A DNA stretch of 64,000 bases from Calditrichota bacterium (lineage in GTDB: Bacteria; Calditrichota; Calditrichia; Calditrichales; J004). The notes beneath the pieces are model-generated. The model was not told the DNA's origin. It ran no database searches and was given only the letters and a program-made list of their open reading frames with translations. Made by a program: the position numbers and the translations under genes. The stretch covers positions 496,001 to 560,000 of the forward strand of contig JABFGF010000001.1 of the NCBI GenBank assembly GCA_013112635.1, given 5' to 3'. This document shows, one piece after another, positions 18,546 through 27,591 of the stretch (the first letter of the stretch is position 1; every line of letters starts with the position of its first letter).

Positions 18546-19823
18546 TTAGATTTTTCTATAAATTATTTGGTCTCGTCGTTGACCAGTAGAAATATATTTA
18601 ACAGGAATATCCAAAAAAGATTCAATGAACTTAATATAATCTTTGGCTTCTTTTGGCAATTCATCAAAATCTTGTATTCCGTCAATCGAGCAATTCCAAC
18701 CTTTTAATTCTTTATAAACAGGTGTAATATTTTCTAAAACATTTTGATCAGCAGGTAACCATTCTATTTCTTTACCATTATGCTTGTATGAAACGCACAC
18801 CTTAATGTTTTCAAAATCACTCAGCACATCCAGCTTTGTTAGTGCAATATTTGTCAAGCCATTTACCTGAACAGAATAACGAGCCGCGACTAAATCTAAC
18901 CAGCCACATCTCCTTGGCCGTCCTGTAGTTGCGCCAAATTCATGTCCGTTTCTGCGAAGCTTTTCGCCAGTTTCATCTTCCAATTCGGTAGGAAACGGAC
19001 CATTTCCAACACGGGTCAAATAAGCTTTCATAACCCCACTTATTTCGCTTTGTGAGGGAGCAACACCAGAGCCTATAAAAGCTCCGCCAGCAACCGGATG
19101 AGAAGATGTTACATATGGAAAAGAACCATAGTCAATATCAAGCAAAGCGCCCTGTGCACCCTCTATCAAAATCGGTTTATTCGTTTTTTGGTACTCATGA
19201 ACAATGGAAAGGGTTTCTTTAATATATGGCCGTAGTTTTTCAGCATATTCCCTGGCAAACATTATTGTTTCTTTTACATCTTCAGGTTCTGTTTTGTAAT
19301 ATTTTTCAAAAACAAAATTTTTAAACTCCAGATTGGATGTAATTTTTGATTCACACAATTCAGGATTTAATAAATCGATTGCCCTAATGCCAAGCCGGTT
19401 GTATTTATCTGCATATGCCGGACCAATCCCTCGACGGGTTGTACCAATTTGCTTTTTGCCTTTATTCGATTCAGATTGTGCATCAAGTTTTTTGTGGTAT
19501 GGTAAAATTATATGTGTTCTTGGGGAAATAAATAACCTGTCATTATAAGAAATGCCGGCTTTATCCAGTACTTCAAGTTCATCACAGAATGCTTTTGGAT
19601 CCAGCACAACGCCACCACCGATAAGACATTTTACATCTTCCCGCAAAATGCCGCTTGGAATTAAATGCAGAACATATTTTTTTTCTCCAATATAAACGGT
19701 ATGACCGGCATTTGCCCCTCCCTGATAGCGAATAACCATTTCCTTATCAACGCTCAAGACGTCAATTATTTTGCCTTTTCCTTCATCACCCCACTGGGCA
19801 CCTACAACAATTTGAACGGACAT
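18546..19823 (-). CDS. purA: adenylosuccinate synthetase
   Basis: 425 residues, normal length. It makes adenylosuccinate from IMP, aspartate and GTP in the AMP branch of purine synthesis. Motifs are GAQWGDEGKGK (GTP P-loop and catalytic Asp), GGANAGHTVY (catalytic His), GTTRRGIGPAY, GNGPFPTE and GATTGRPRRCGWLDL. The ribosome binding site GAGG lies directly behind the T run of an intrinsic terminator (19834-19868) that follows the STAS gene. No room remains for a promoter between them, so purA expression must depend on read-through or on a promoter inside or before the STAS gene. Confidence 0.97.
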   Translation of the reverse strand: MSVQIVVGAQWGDEGKGKIIDVLSVDKEMVIRYQGGANAGHTVYIGEKKYVLHLIPSGILREDVKCLIGGGVVLDPKAFCDELEVLDKAGISYNDRLFISPRTHIILPYHKKLDAQSESNKGKKQIGTTRRGIGPAYADKYNRLGIRAIDLLNPELCESKITSNLEFKNFVFEKYYKTEPEDVKETIMFAREYAEKLRPYIKETLSIVHEYQKTNKPILIEGAQGALLDIDYGSFPYVTSSHPVAGGAFIGSGVAPSQSEISGVMKAYLTRVGNGPFPTELEDETGEKLRRNGHEFGATTGRPRRCGWLDLVAARYSVQVNGLTNIALTKLDVLSDFENIKVCVSYKHNGKEIEWLPADQNVLENITPVYKELKGWNCSIDGIQDFDELPKEAKDYIKFIESFLDIPVKYISTGQRRDQIIYRKI

Positions 19824-19833
19824 TCTAATACCT

Positions 19834-19868
19834 CAAAAAAAAACTCCGGCTCAATAAGAACCGGAGTT
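19834..19868 (-). terminator. intrinsic terminator between the STAS gene and purA
   Basis: On the minus strand AACTCCGG, an 11-base loop, then CCGGAGTT followed by further T residues (nine in a row counting the stem end). The purA ribosome binding site GAGG starts right after the T run and the purA ATG lies 11 nt beyond it. The position suggests either plain termination of the secDF-STAS unit or attenuation ahead of purA. Confidence 0.85.
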
Positions 19869-19887
19869 GATTTAAAATTTTATTGTT

Positions 19888-20223
19888 TTAAAATGCAGCT
19901 AATGCCGAATCTAAATCTTGCTCAATTTCAAAAACAGTAACCAACTTTGTGATTTTTAAAAGATTCAAAATCCTGTCTGAAACGTTTGTGACAACTAATT
20001 TGCCACCATTATTTTTTAAAGTGGTAATTACACCAATCAAAATACCGAGACCAGAACTATTCATCCATTCAACATGCTCAAGATCAATTACAATATTTAT
20101 CTTTCCTTTATCGATAAAATTATTGATCTGTTCATTTATCTGGCCTGCTTCAGGACCTCCCATTATTTTGCCTGATAAAGCAATAATCACAATACCATTT
20201 TTTTCTGATACCTGATTGACCAT
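19888..20223 (-). CDS. STAS-domain anti-sigma factor antagonist (SpoIIAA/RsbV-like)
   Basis: 111 residues forming one STAS domain. The phosphorylatable serine lies in WMNSSGLGIL at about residue 55-64, preceded by the typical INIVIDLEHVE strand. Such proteins bind and release an anti-sigma factor/serine kinase depending on phosphorylation. No RsbW-like kinase or sigma gene lies nearby, so its partner is elsewhere. It follows secF after 36 nt; that gap holds an inverted repeat (AAAGCT...AGCTTT) overlapping the secF stop, without a T run. The start is ATG with AAAGGAAGGG upstream. Confidence 0.9.
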   Translation of the reverse strand: MVNQVSEKNGIVIIALSGKIMGGPEAGQINEQINNFIDKGKINIVIDLEHVEWMNSSGLGILIGVITTLKNNGGKLVVTNVSDRILNLLKITKLVTVFEIEQDLDSALAAF

Positions 20224-20259
20224 CTTAAATCCCTTCCTTTAAAGCTGTATTATAATACT

Positions 20260-21150
20260 TTAAGCTTTCTTGGTTTTCCAGTCTACAACAATCGGACTGG
20301 CGACAAATATTGAAGAATAAGTACCAATAAGAACACCAATTATTAATGCAAATGCAAATGTTTTTAAAACCTCTCCTCCAAGGAAATAAAGAACTACTAC
20401 AACAATCAAAGTTGTTAACGATGTCACAACTGTACGAGATAGTGTTTCGTTGAGGCTTTTATTGACAAGATCAGTAATATCTTTGATGTTTTTGCTGGCT
20501 GCTTTTAAATTTTCCCTTACTCTGTCAAATACAACAATTGTATCGTTAAGTGAGTATCCAACAATGGTTAAAACGGCAGCTATTATTGGTGCAGAGATTT
20601 CAATTTCAAAAACAGAAAAAATCCCAAGCGTGATAATAACGTCATGTGCAAGGGCAGCAATAGCGCCAATAGAGAACTTAAATTCAAATCGGACAATGAC
20701 GTAAAGAAGAATCAATAGCATTGCTACGAATATGGCATACAAAGCATCCAGAAGAAGTTCAACACCAATTTTTGGCCCTACCGTTTCATTTCTTAATATT
20801 TCAAACGGGTTATCGGGAATAGCTGCATTAATATCAGCGGAAAGCAGGCTGGCAATATCTTCTTTGATATGCTCGGTGCTCATGCGGATAGAAATTTCAT
20901 TCTCAGCGCCGAAATGTTTGATCTCACCTTTTAAATTTCTTGATGCAAGAAGGTCACGAAATTCCTGTATCTCAACATTTTTTTCAAACTGTAAATGTAA
21001 TAACGAACCGCCGGTAAAATCGATATTCAATTTTGGCCCGCCATGTAAAATTAAAGAACCGATGGAGATTATAAGCAATGTTGCACTTACAATATATCCC
21101 ATTTTTCTTTTATCGATTAAAGCAAAATTTGTGTTATTAAAAAATTGCAT
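20260..21150 (-). CDS. secF: protein translocase subunit SecF
   Basis: 296 residues. An N-terminal membrane segment (GYIVSATLLIISIGSLIL), a periplasmic head starting DFTGGSLLHLQF, then five membrane segments including TIVGYSLNDTIVVFDRVREN, the conserved SecF signature. With SecD it uses the proton gradient to drive late protein export through SecYEG. It follows secD by 28 nt in the usual order. Confidence 0.97.
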   Translation of the reverse strand: MQFFNNTNFALIDKRKMGYIVSATLLIISIGSLILHGGPKLNIDFTGGSLLHLQFEKNVEIQEFRDLLASRNLKGEIKHFGAENEISIRMSTEHIKEDIASLLSADINAAIPDNPFEILRNETVGPKIGVELLLDALYAIFVAMLLILLYVIVRFEFKFSIGAIAALAHDVIITLGIFSVFEIEISAPIIAAVLTIVGYSLNDTIVVFDRVRENLKAASKNIKDITDLVNKSLNETLSRTVVTSLTTLIVVVVLYFLGGEVLKTFAFALIIGVLIGTYSSIFVASPIVVDWKTKKA

Positions 21151-21178
21151 GAATTAACAAACTCCTATAAAATCCGGG

Positions 21179-23056
21179 TTAAATACTTAGTTGTTTTACA
21201 GCACTTCTATCAAGTACTGAATTAAAGATAACTCGGGTGATAATGATCGCTGTAAACAAACTGGCAACAATACCAATCATCAATGTAACAGCAAAACCTT
21301 TAATTGGGCCGGAACCAAATGTGTATAAAACAAGCCCGGCAATAAATGTTGTAACGTTGGCATCTAAAATAGTTATCAATGCTTTGCCATAACCCTGGTC
21401 TAGCGATGCCCGTATTGTTTTTCCTTTTCTGATTTCTTCACGTACTCTTTCAAAAATCAACACATTGGCGTCAACTGCCATACCAATTGTTAAAATGATA
21501 CCTGCAATACCAGGAAGGGTTAATGTAGCTCCAAATGATGCCATTACTGCCATAATAAAAACAAGGTTTAAAATTAGTGCTAAATTTGCAACAAACCCGG
21601 AAAGGCGGTAATAAATCACCATAAAAATCATAACGATAAGCAGCCCAAGTGCAGCTGAATAGCCACCAGATTTGATGGAGTCAGTCCCTAAAGACGGCCC
21701 AACTGTACGTTCTTCAATAATTGCAACAGGAGCCGGCAAAGCACCTGCTTTTAAAATAATACTTAAATCTTTAGCGTCATCAAAAGTATCCATGCCTGTG
21801 ATCCGTGCACGGCCATTTGAAATTTTTGTTTGAAGATTTGGTGCGAGATATACTTTATTGTCAAGTATAATTGCAAGGCGTTTACCAATGTTTGCCCCGG
21901 TAACACGTGCAAAAGTTTTTGAACCATCATCATTTAATGTAATAGAAACTTCATATTTCCCGATATTTGATGGATCATTTAGATCTGCTTGCATTGGGTT
22001 CGTGTCAATAATTGTTTCGCCGCTTAGCTCAACAGGTGCATTTACAAGATAGACCTGAAGAAACTCATCATTGAGTTGTTTCTTTGATCCCCATACAAAT
22101 TCTGCACTTCCTGCTGTTTCTGCGATTATTTTAGAGATTTCAGGAAGCTCAATTATTGTTTTGAACTTGTTTTCATTATCTACAGGAACAACTAAAGTGT
22201 TTTTGTCATTTGGATGTTGAAAGAAAAGACCTTCTTCGAAAAGTGAGTTTTTTGCAATGGAAGTACTGTCCGCGGTAGAGTCATTGCTTGTTTCAGTTAC
22301 ACCAAATAAGTCTTCTAATGCTGTTGAGGTTGTATCACTTTCAACTTCTGAAGATTTTGAAGTATCATTCGGAGATATTCTTGAAACAATAAATTCATTT
22401 ATTCTTGTAGCAACCCTTTCAGTTGTTACATCATCTTTTAAAAGCTTAAACTCTAATAAAGCCGTTTTTCCAATAATGCGATGTACCCTGTTTCTGTCAG
22501 TAACACCTGCAAGCTCAAGAATAATGCGCCTGCCACCGGCTTTCTGAATGGTTGGTTCTGAAACACCAAATTGGTCAATCCTGTTACGAAGGATTTCAAG
22601 AGATCTATCAACAGCCTCAACAGTTTGATCATTTAAGAATGTGATTACATCTTCCCGTGTCCTACGATCAGCATTGGCGTAGTAACGTTCAAGGCGCATC
22701 TCTTTTTTTACAAGGTTTTCTTCAAAAACAGTAACAAAGTCTTCATCTGTTTCATCTACGCGAGTTGCTGTTTCCTCAAGCGCATCCACAAATTCTTTAT
22801 TTTTATATTTTGCAAGCTTTTCCATTAGCTTACGCACATCTACTTCAAGGACAACATGCATTCCACCTTGCAGGTCCAGTCCCAGGGAAATTGCTTTTGA
22901 TTTCAGTTCGATGAGTTGATCATTGTCAGTTTTTTGCAATTCTTCTTTTTCAACTTCACTCATCATACTTAAATTAATGGTGGGATATAAAAGGTATAAT
23001 GCGGTTATAATTGCAATAAATATAAATACAATTCGCATTGTTGAGTTAGATTTCAT
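21179..23056 (-). CDS. secD: protein translocase subunit SecD
   Basis: 625 residues. First membrane segment at residues 8-28, then the periplasmic P1 region with LGLDLQGGMHVVLEV and LRNRIDQFGVSEPTIQKAG, and at the C-terminus six membrane segments with GLLIVMIFMVIYYRL, GMAVDANVLIFERVREEIRKG and TTFIAGLVLYTFGSGPIKGF. About residues 225-280 form a Ser/Thr/Asp-rich low-complexity insert (TSKSSEVESDTTSTALED) inside the periplasmic part. Ribosome binding site GGAGG precedes the ATG. A good promoter lies 72-103 nt upstream. Confidence 0.96.
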   Translation of the reverse strand: MKSNSTMRIVFIFIAIITALYLLYPTINLSMMSEVEKEELQKTDNDQLIELKSKAISLGLDLQGGMHVVLEVDVRKLMEKLAKYKNKEFVDALEETATRVDETDEDFVTVFEENLVKKEMRLERYYANADRRTREDVITFLNDQTVEAVDRSLEILRNRIDQFGVSEPTIQKAGGRRIILELAGVTDRNRVHRIIGKTALLEFKLLKDDVTTERVATRINEFIVSRISPNDTSKSSEVESDTTSTALEDLFGVTETSNDSTADSTSIAKNSLFEEGLFFQHPNDKNTLVVPVDNENKFKTIIELPEISKIIAETAGSAEFVWGSKKQLNDEFLQVYLVNAPVELSGETIIDTNPMQADLNDPSNIGKYEVSITLNDDGSKTFARVTGANIGKRLAIILDNKVYLAPNLQTKISNGRARITGMDTFDDAKDLSIILKAGALPAPVAIIEERTVGPSLGTDSIKSGGYSAALGLLIVMIFMVIYYRLSGFVANLALILNLVFIMAVMASFGATLTLPGIAGIILTIGMAVDANVLIFERVREEIRKGKTIRASLDQGYGKALITILDANVTTFIAGLVLYTFGSGPIKGFAVTLMIGIVASLFTAIIITRVIFNSVLDRSAVKQLSI

Positions 23057-23127
23057 TAAAACTTAATTCCTCCGGAAGTTTTTAATTTTATTATAATTGA
23101 GTTTAAAAATGTTTAAATAACAGCTTA

Positions 23128-23159
23128 CAAATTTAGGAGCATGCTATTTTAAAGTCAAA
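23128..23159 (-). promoter_or_regulatory. predicted secD promoter
   Basis: On the minus strand TTGACT, 17 bases, TAAATT fits sigma70. The same bases also read TTTG, 20 bases, TAAATTTG, which fits the Bacteroidetes -33/-7 pattern. The -10 element lies 72 nt before the secD ATG and the space is otherwise empty. Confidence 0.6.
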
Positions 23160-23189
23160 CAAAAAATAGGGTTTACCTTGTGAAGTTTA

Positions 23190-23222
23190 TTTTTGCGTAA
23201 TTTGTCTTCAAACAAGCAAAAA
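23190..23222 (-). terminator. weak terminator-like hairpin after ligA
   Basis: Arms TTTTTGC and GCAAAAA with an inner TTTG/CAAA pair form a 33-nt hairpin 26 nt beyond the ligA stop and before the secD promoter. No clear T tract follows on the minus strand, so Rho-independent activity is uncertain. Confidence 0.35.
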
Positions 23223-23247
23223 ACAGGTGAACAAAGGTGATTATAAA

Positions 23248-25275
<2,028 letters not shown>

Positions 25276-25490
25276 TTAAATTGAATTCATTTCGCATTAA
25301 ATTAAATGAAGGAATTTAAAGGAAAGGCAAGGAAATAGGCAAAATTTAAATTTATAAATTGATATCTTATAAAATATTGTATTTTTTTCATTGATTCTAC
25401 TTATCATCTGTGAACACCGTGTTAGATAAAGACCATTAATTTTCAAAAAAAAAAATAATATTTTTTTGAGAATTTGCCCACGATATTAGT

Positions 25491-25520
25491 TTGGAAATAA
25501 AGGCCGATTTTAAGTATACT
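25491..25520 (+). promoter_or_regulatory. predicted promoter of the tandem lipoprotein genes
   Basis: TTGGAA, 18 bases, TATACT, with the -10 element ending 26-29 nt before the first start codon. It lies in the ligA-divergent intergenic region. The rest of 25252-25490 is A/T-rich; I see no other clear element there. Confidence 0.5.
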
Positions 25521-25549
25521 TATTGCCTGTTCAAAAACAATAAATCGTG

Positions 25550-26158
25550 ATGACCAAAACCGTTGCACTGATATTTTTTATGCTTTTTTTCATTAGCTGT
25601 ACCAACCTTTTTTCAACAAGAGAAGACAAGGTTGAAAAGCCTGATCCCGGTACTGTTTCCCAGGTTTTTTTAGAACCATCTGAGCCGGCAAATATAATGA
25701 TTAATTTGTCGCGGGCCATAGAGGGAGCCAATGCACTGGAATATGCCAAATTGTTTTCCAATCCGGAAATAGTATCAGAAAAACATTTCCGCTTTATTGG
25801 AGATGCAAACCTTATCAATCAATTGATTTTCCCATGGACATACAGCGAAGAAAAAAACTATTTCTCTAAAATGATATTTGGTGAAGATAACGAAAAACCT
25901 GCTTTTAGATTTAGTTTTGTAGATTCTTTACCGGCGAGGATTTATTCAGCCCTAGATTCAGTTGAAACGGACTTTATGGAGTATGAACTGAAAATTACTC
26001 TTCCCGATACTCAAAAAGTTTACTTTGGTTTTTCCAATTTCAAACTGTTTAAGTCCGCCACCGCAAATGAAGCGTGGTACATCTACTCTTGGGAAGATCG
26101 GGCCAAAACCGAAGCACTGGAAAACTCATGGACGGCGTTGAAAGCTGAAAATCAATAA
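25550..26158 (+). CDS. uncharacterised lipoprotein, tandem paralogue 1
   Basis: About 202 residues. The signal peptide ends in the lipobox FFISC, so it is probably membrane-anchored. The mature part has PANIMINLSRAIEGANALEY near the front and ends with WYIYSWEDRAKTEALENSW. The next gene shares the same layout: lipobox, a helical start with PxxxMxNxxxA, and a terminal WxIxxWEDxA. The two look like a tandem duplication. The size and ending suggest an NTF2/SnoaL-like alpha-beta cone, but this is only an impression. A GTG immediately before the ATG is an alternative start. Function unknown. Confidence 0.75.
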   Translation: MTKTVALIFFMLFFISCTNLFSTREDKVEKPDPGTVSQVFLEPSEPANIMINLSRAIEGANALEYAKLFSNPEIVSEKHFRFIGDANLINQLIFPWTYSEEKNYFSKMIFGEDNEKPAFRFSFVDSLPARIYSALDSVETDFMEYELKITLPDTQKVYFGFSNFKLFKSATANEAWYIYSWEDRAKTEALENSWTALKAENQ

Positions 26159-26192
26159 GAAATTAGAAGAACTATCAAACTCAAATTATTTA

Positions 26193-26717
26193 ATGCAAAT
26201 ATCTTATTTAAAAAAACAATCAATTTTTATATCTCCTTTTGTATTTCTGATTCTTAGTTGCAATCCTTTTGCGCCTTCTTTAAGCGATGATATTTCCAAT
26301 ACATCCCTTATTTTGACTGAGCAAAGAACGCCCCAGGAAGTGATGACAAATTTTGCATTTGCATATAATTTTAAAGATTCGCTTGTGTACAGCGATCTGA
26401 TTGACACAACTTTCTTATTTATTTCAAAGGATTATTCTACTGATCCTGTAACTGATTTGACTTGGGGACGGGATACAGAGCTAAAAGCAACCAGCGGTCT
26501 TTTTAAAAAATCACAAACCCTAAATCTTATTTGGGGAGGAACTATTTTTGAACACGAAATTGATAGTACACATGTTGAAATGAAACAACTTTTTCAATTA
26601 ACTTTGGACATTGATTTTGTTTTGAGGACAATAAACAGCGAAGCTCTTTTTATCCTTAGAAGAAATAGCTCTGGGCGCTGGAAAATTACACGCTGGGAAG
26701 ATAAAGCGGCTTTCTAA
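26193..26717 (+). CDS. uncharacterised lipoprotein, tandem paralogue 2
   Basis: 174 residues with lipobox FLILSC at about residue 23. Aligned with the preceding gene it keeps TPQEVMTNFAFAYNFKDSLVY near the front (partly quoted: PQEVMTNFAFAYNF) and RWKITRWEDKAAF at the C-terminus. It starts 35 nt after its neighbour's stop, has a weak ribosome binding site, and is likely on the same transcript. No known family is recognised. The pair lies before the pdxJ-like gene. Confidence 0.75.
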   Translation: MQISYLKKQSIFISPFVFLILSCNPFAPSLSDDISNTSLILTEQRTPQEVMTNFAFAYNFKDSLVYSDLIDTTFLFISKDYSTDPVTDLTWGRDTELKATSGLFKKSQTLNLIWGGTIFEHEIDSTHVEMKQLFQLTLDIDFVLRTINSEALFILRRNSSGRWKITRWEDKAAF

Positions 26718-26826
26718 AATTAAAATAGGGATTTTGTGGGAAACAAATTTTAAGATTAGCCCGTGATTCCTTCCCTTAAAGCACATTTTTTAATAAAACA
26801 TTTTATAACATTCTGGAGGCATTTTA

Positions 26827-27540
26827 ATGCAACGTATTGCTTTGGATATAGATCCTATCGCATTTGTTCGTAATAGTTTAGGTGGAAATGAACCCGATCC
26901 TGTTAGCTCTGTAATTATGGCCGAACTGGGCGGCGCTGAATCTATTGTCTGCTATCTGCGTGATGATCAAATGACAGTGAAACAGCGAGATATTTCTCTT
27001 TTTAAAGAAATTGTAAAAACACATTTAACTGTGCGTTGCAACCTTACCGAAGAACATGTCCGCAACCTAATTGCTCTAAAAGTTGATATGATTACTTTTG
27101 TTGCGCCTGGAGATTTAAATAGTTTCTCGCCACAGCCTATCTCATTGGATACATATTCCAGCCAATTACAAAATTATATTGCTGAGTTACGATCAAATAA
27201 TATTCTTTCATCTGTGTTGATTGAACCTACAATAAATGAAGTTAAAACTGCCGGTAGATTTGAATTTGACTATGTTGAACTAGATGCCACTTCCCTTTCT
27301 GAAGCATCAGATATGAACAGCGAAGTGGATGCCCTGGAAAACCTATCCAGCCTGGCTTTGGCCTCAAGTAAATTAGGCATGGGCGTAAATATATCTGGCG
27401 GGATTGGCTACGATAATATTCGCGAAGTTGCCCAGATTAACTTTATAGAAGATATTGTAGTTGGTAAACCGGTTCTTAGTAAGGCAGTTTTTATAGGAAT
27501 TGAGCAAGCTTTAAGGGATTTGCAGGCAATAATTAGTTAA
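26827..27540 (+). CDS. PdxJ-like protein lacking the catalytic residues
   Basis: 237 residues aligning end to end with pyridoxine 5'-phosphate synthase PdxJ. Conserved framework includes DIDPIAFVRN (E. coli NIDHIATLRN), EPDPVSSVIMAELGGAE, YLRDDQ (HLREDR), RDISLFKEIV and VNISGGIGYDNI (VNAGHGLTYHNV). The active-site residues are changed: the positions of E. coli His45, Glu72 and His193 read Tyr, Arg and Gly, and the His after NID reads Pro. The glutamate in FIEIH is kept as YVELD. The barrel thus probably folds but cannot make pyridoxine phosphate by the known mechanism. Ribosome binding site CTGGAGG is good. No pdxA or other B6 gene is nearby. Confidence 0.8.
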   Translation: MQRIALDIDPIAFVRNSLGGNEPDPVSSVIMAELGGAESIVCYLRDDQMTVKQRDISLFKEIVKTHLTVRCNLTEEHVRNLIALKVDMITFVAPGDLNSFSPQPISLDTYSSQLQNYIAELRSNNILSSVLIEPTINEVKTAGRFEFDYVELDATSLSEASDMNSEVDALENLSSLALASSKLGMGVNISGGIGYDNIREVAQINFIEDIVVGKPVLSKAVFIGIEQALRDLQAIIS

Positions 27541-27591
27541 CTTTACTTTCTAATCAACAAAAGAAAAAACGTTGTAGGACTATATTTCAGA

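Noticed and set aside
20224-20270. Inverted repeat AAAGCT...AGCTTT at the secF-STAS junction
   Set aside because: It overlaps the secF stop, is A/T-rich and lacks a T run; mentioned with the STAS gene only.
20732-21157. 141-residue plus-strand frame inside secF
   Set aside because: Antisense shadow of the SecF head domain.
25443-25469. A/T-only inverted repeat (TCAAAAAAA...TTTTTTTGA) between ligA and the lipoproteins
   Set aside because: Homopolymer arms pair by chance; no GC stem, and it lies between divergent promoters.
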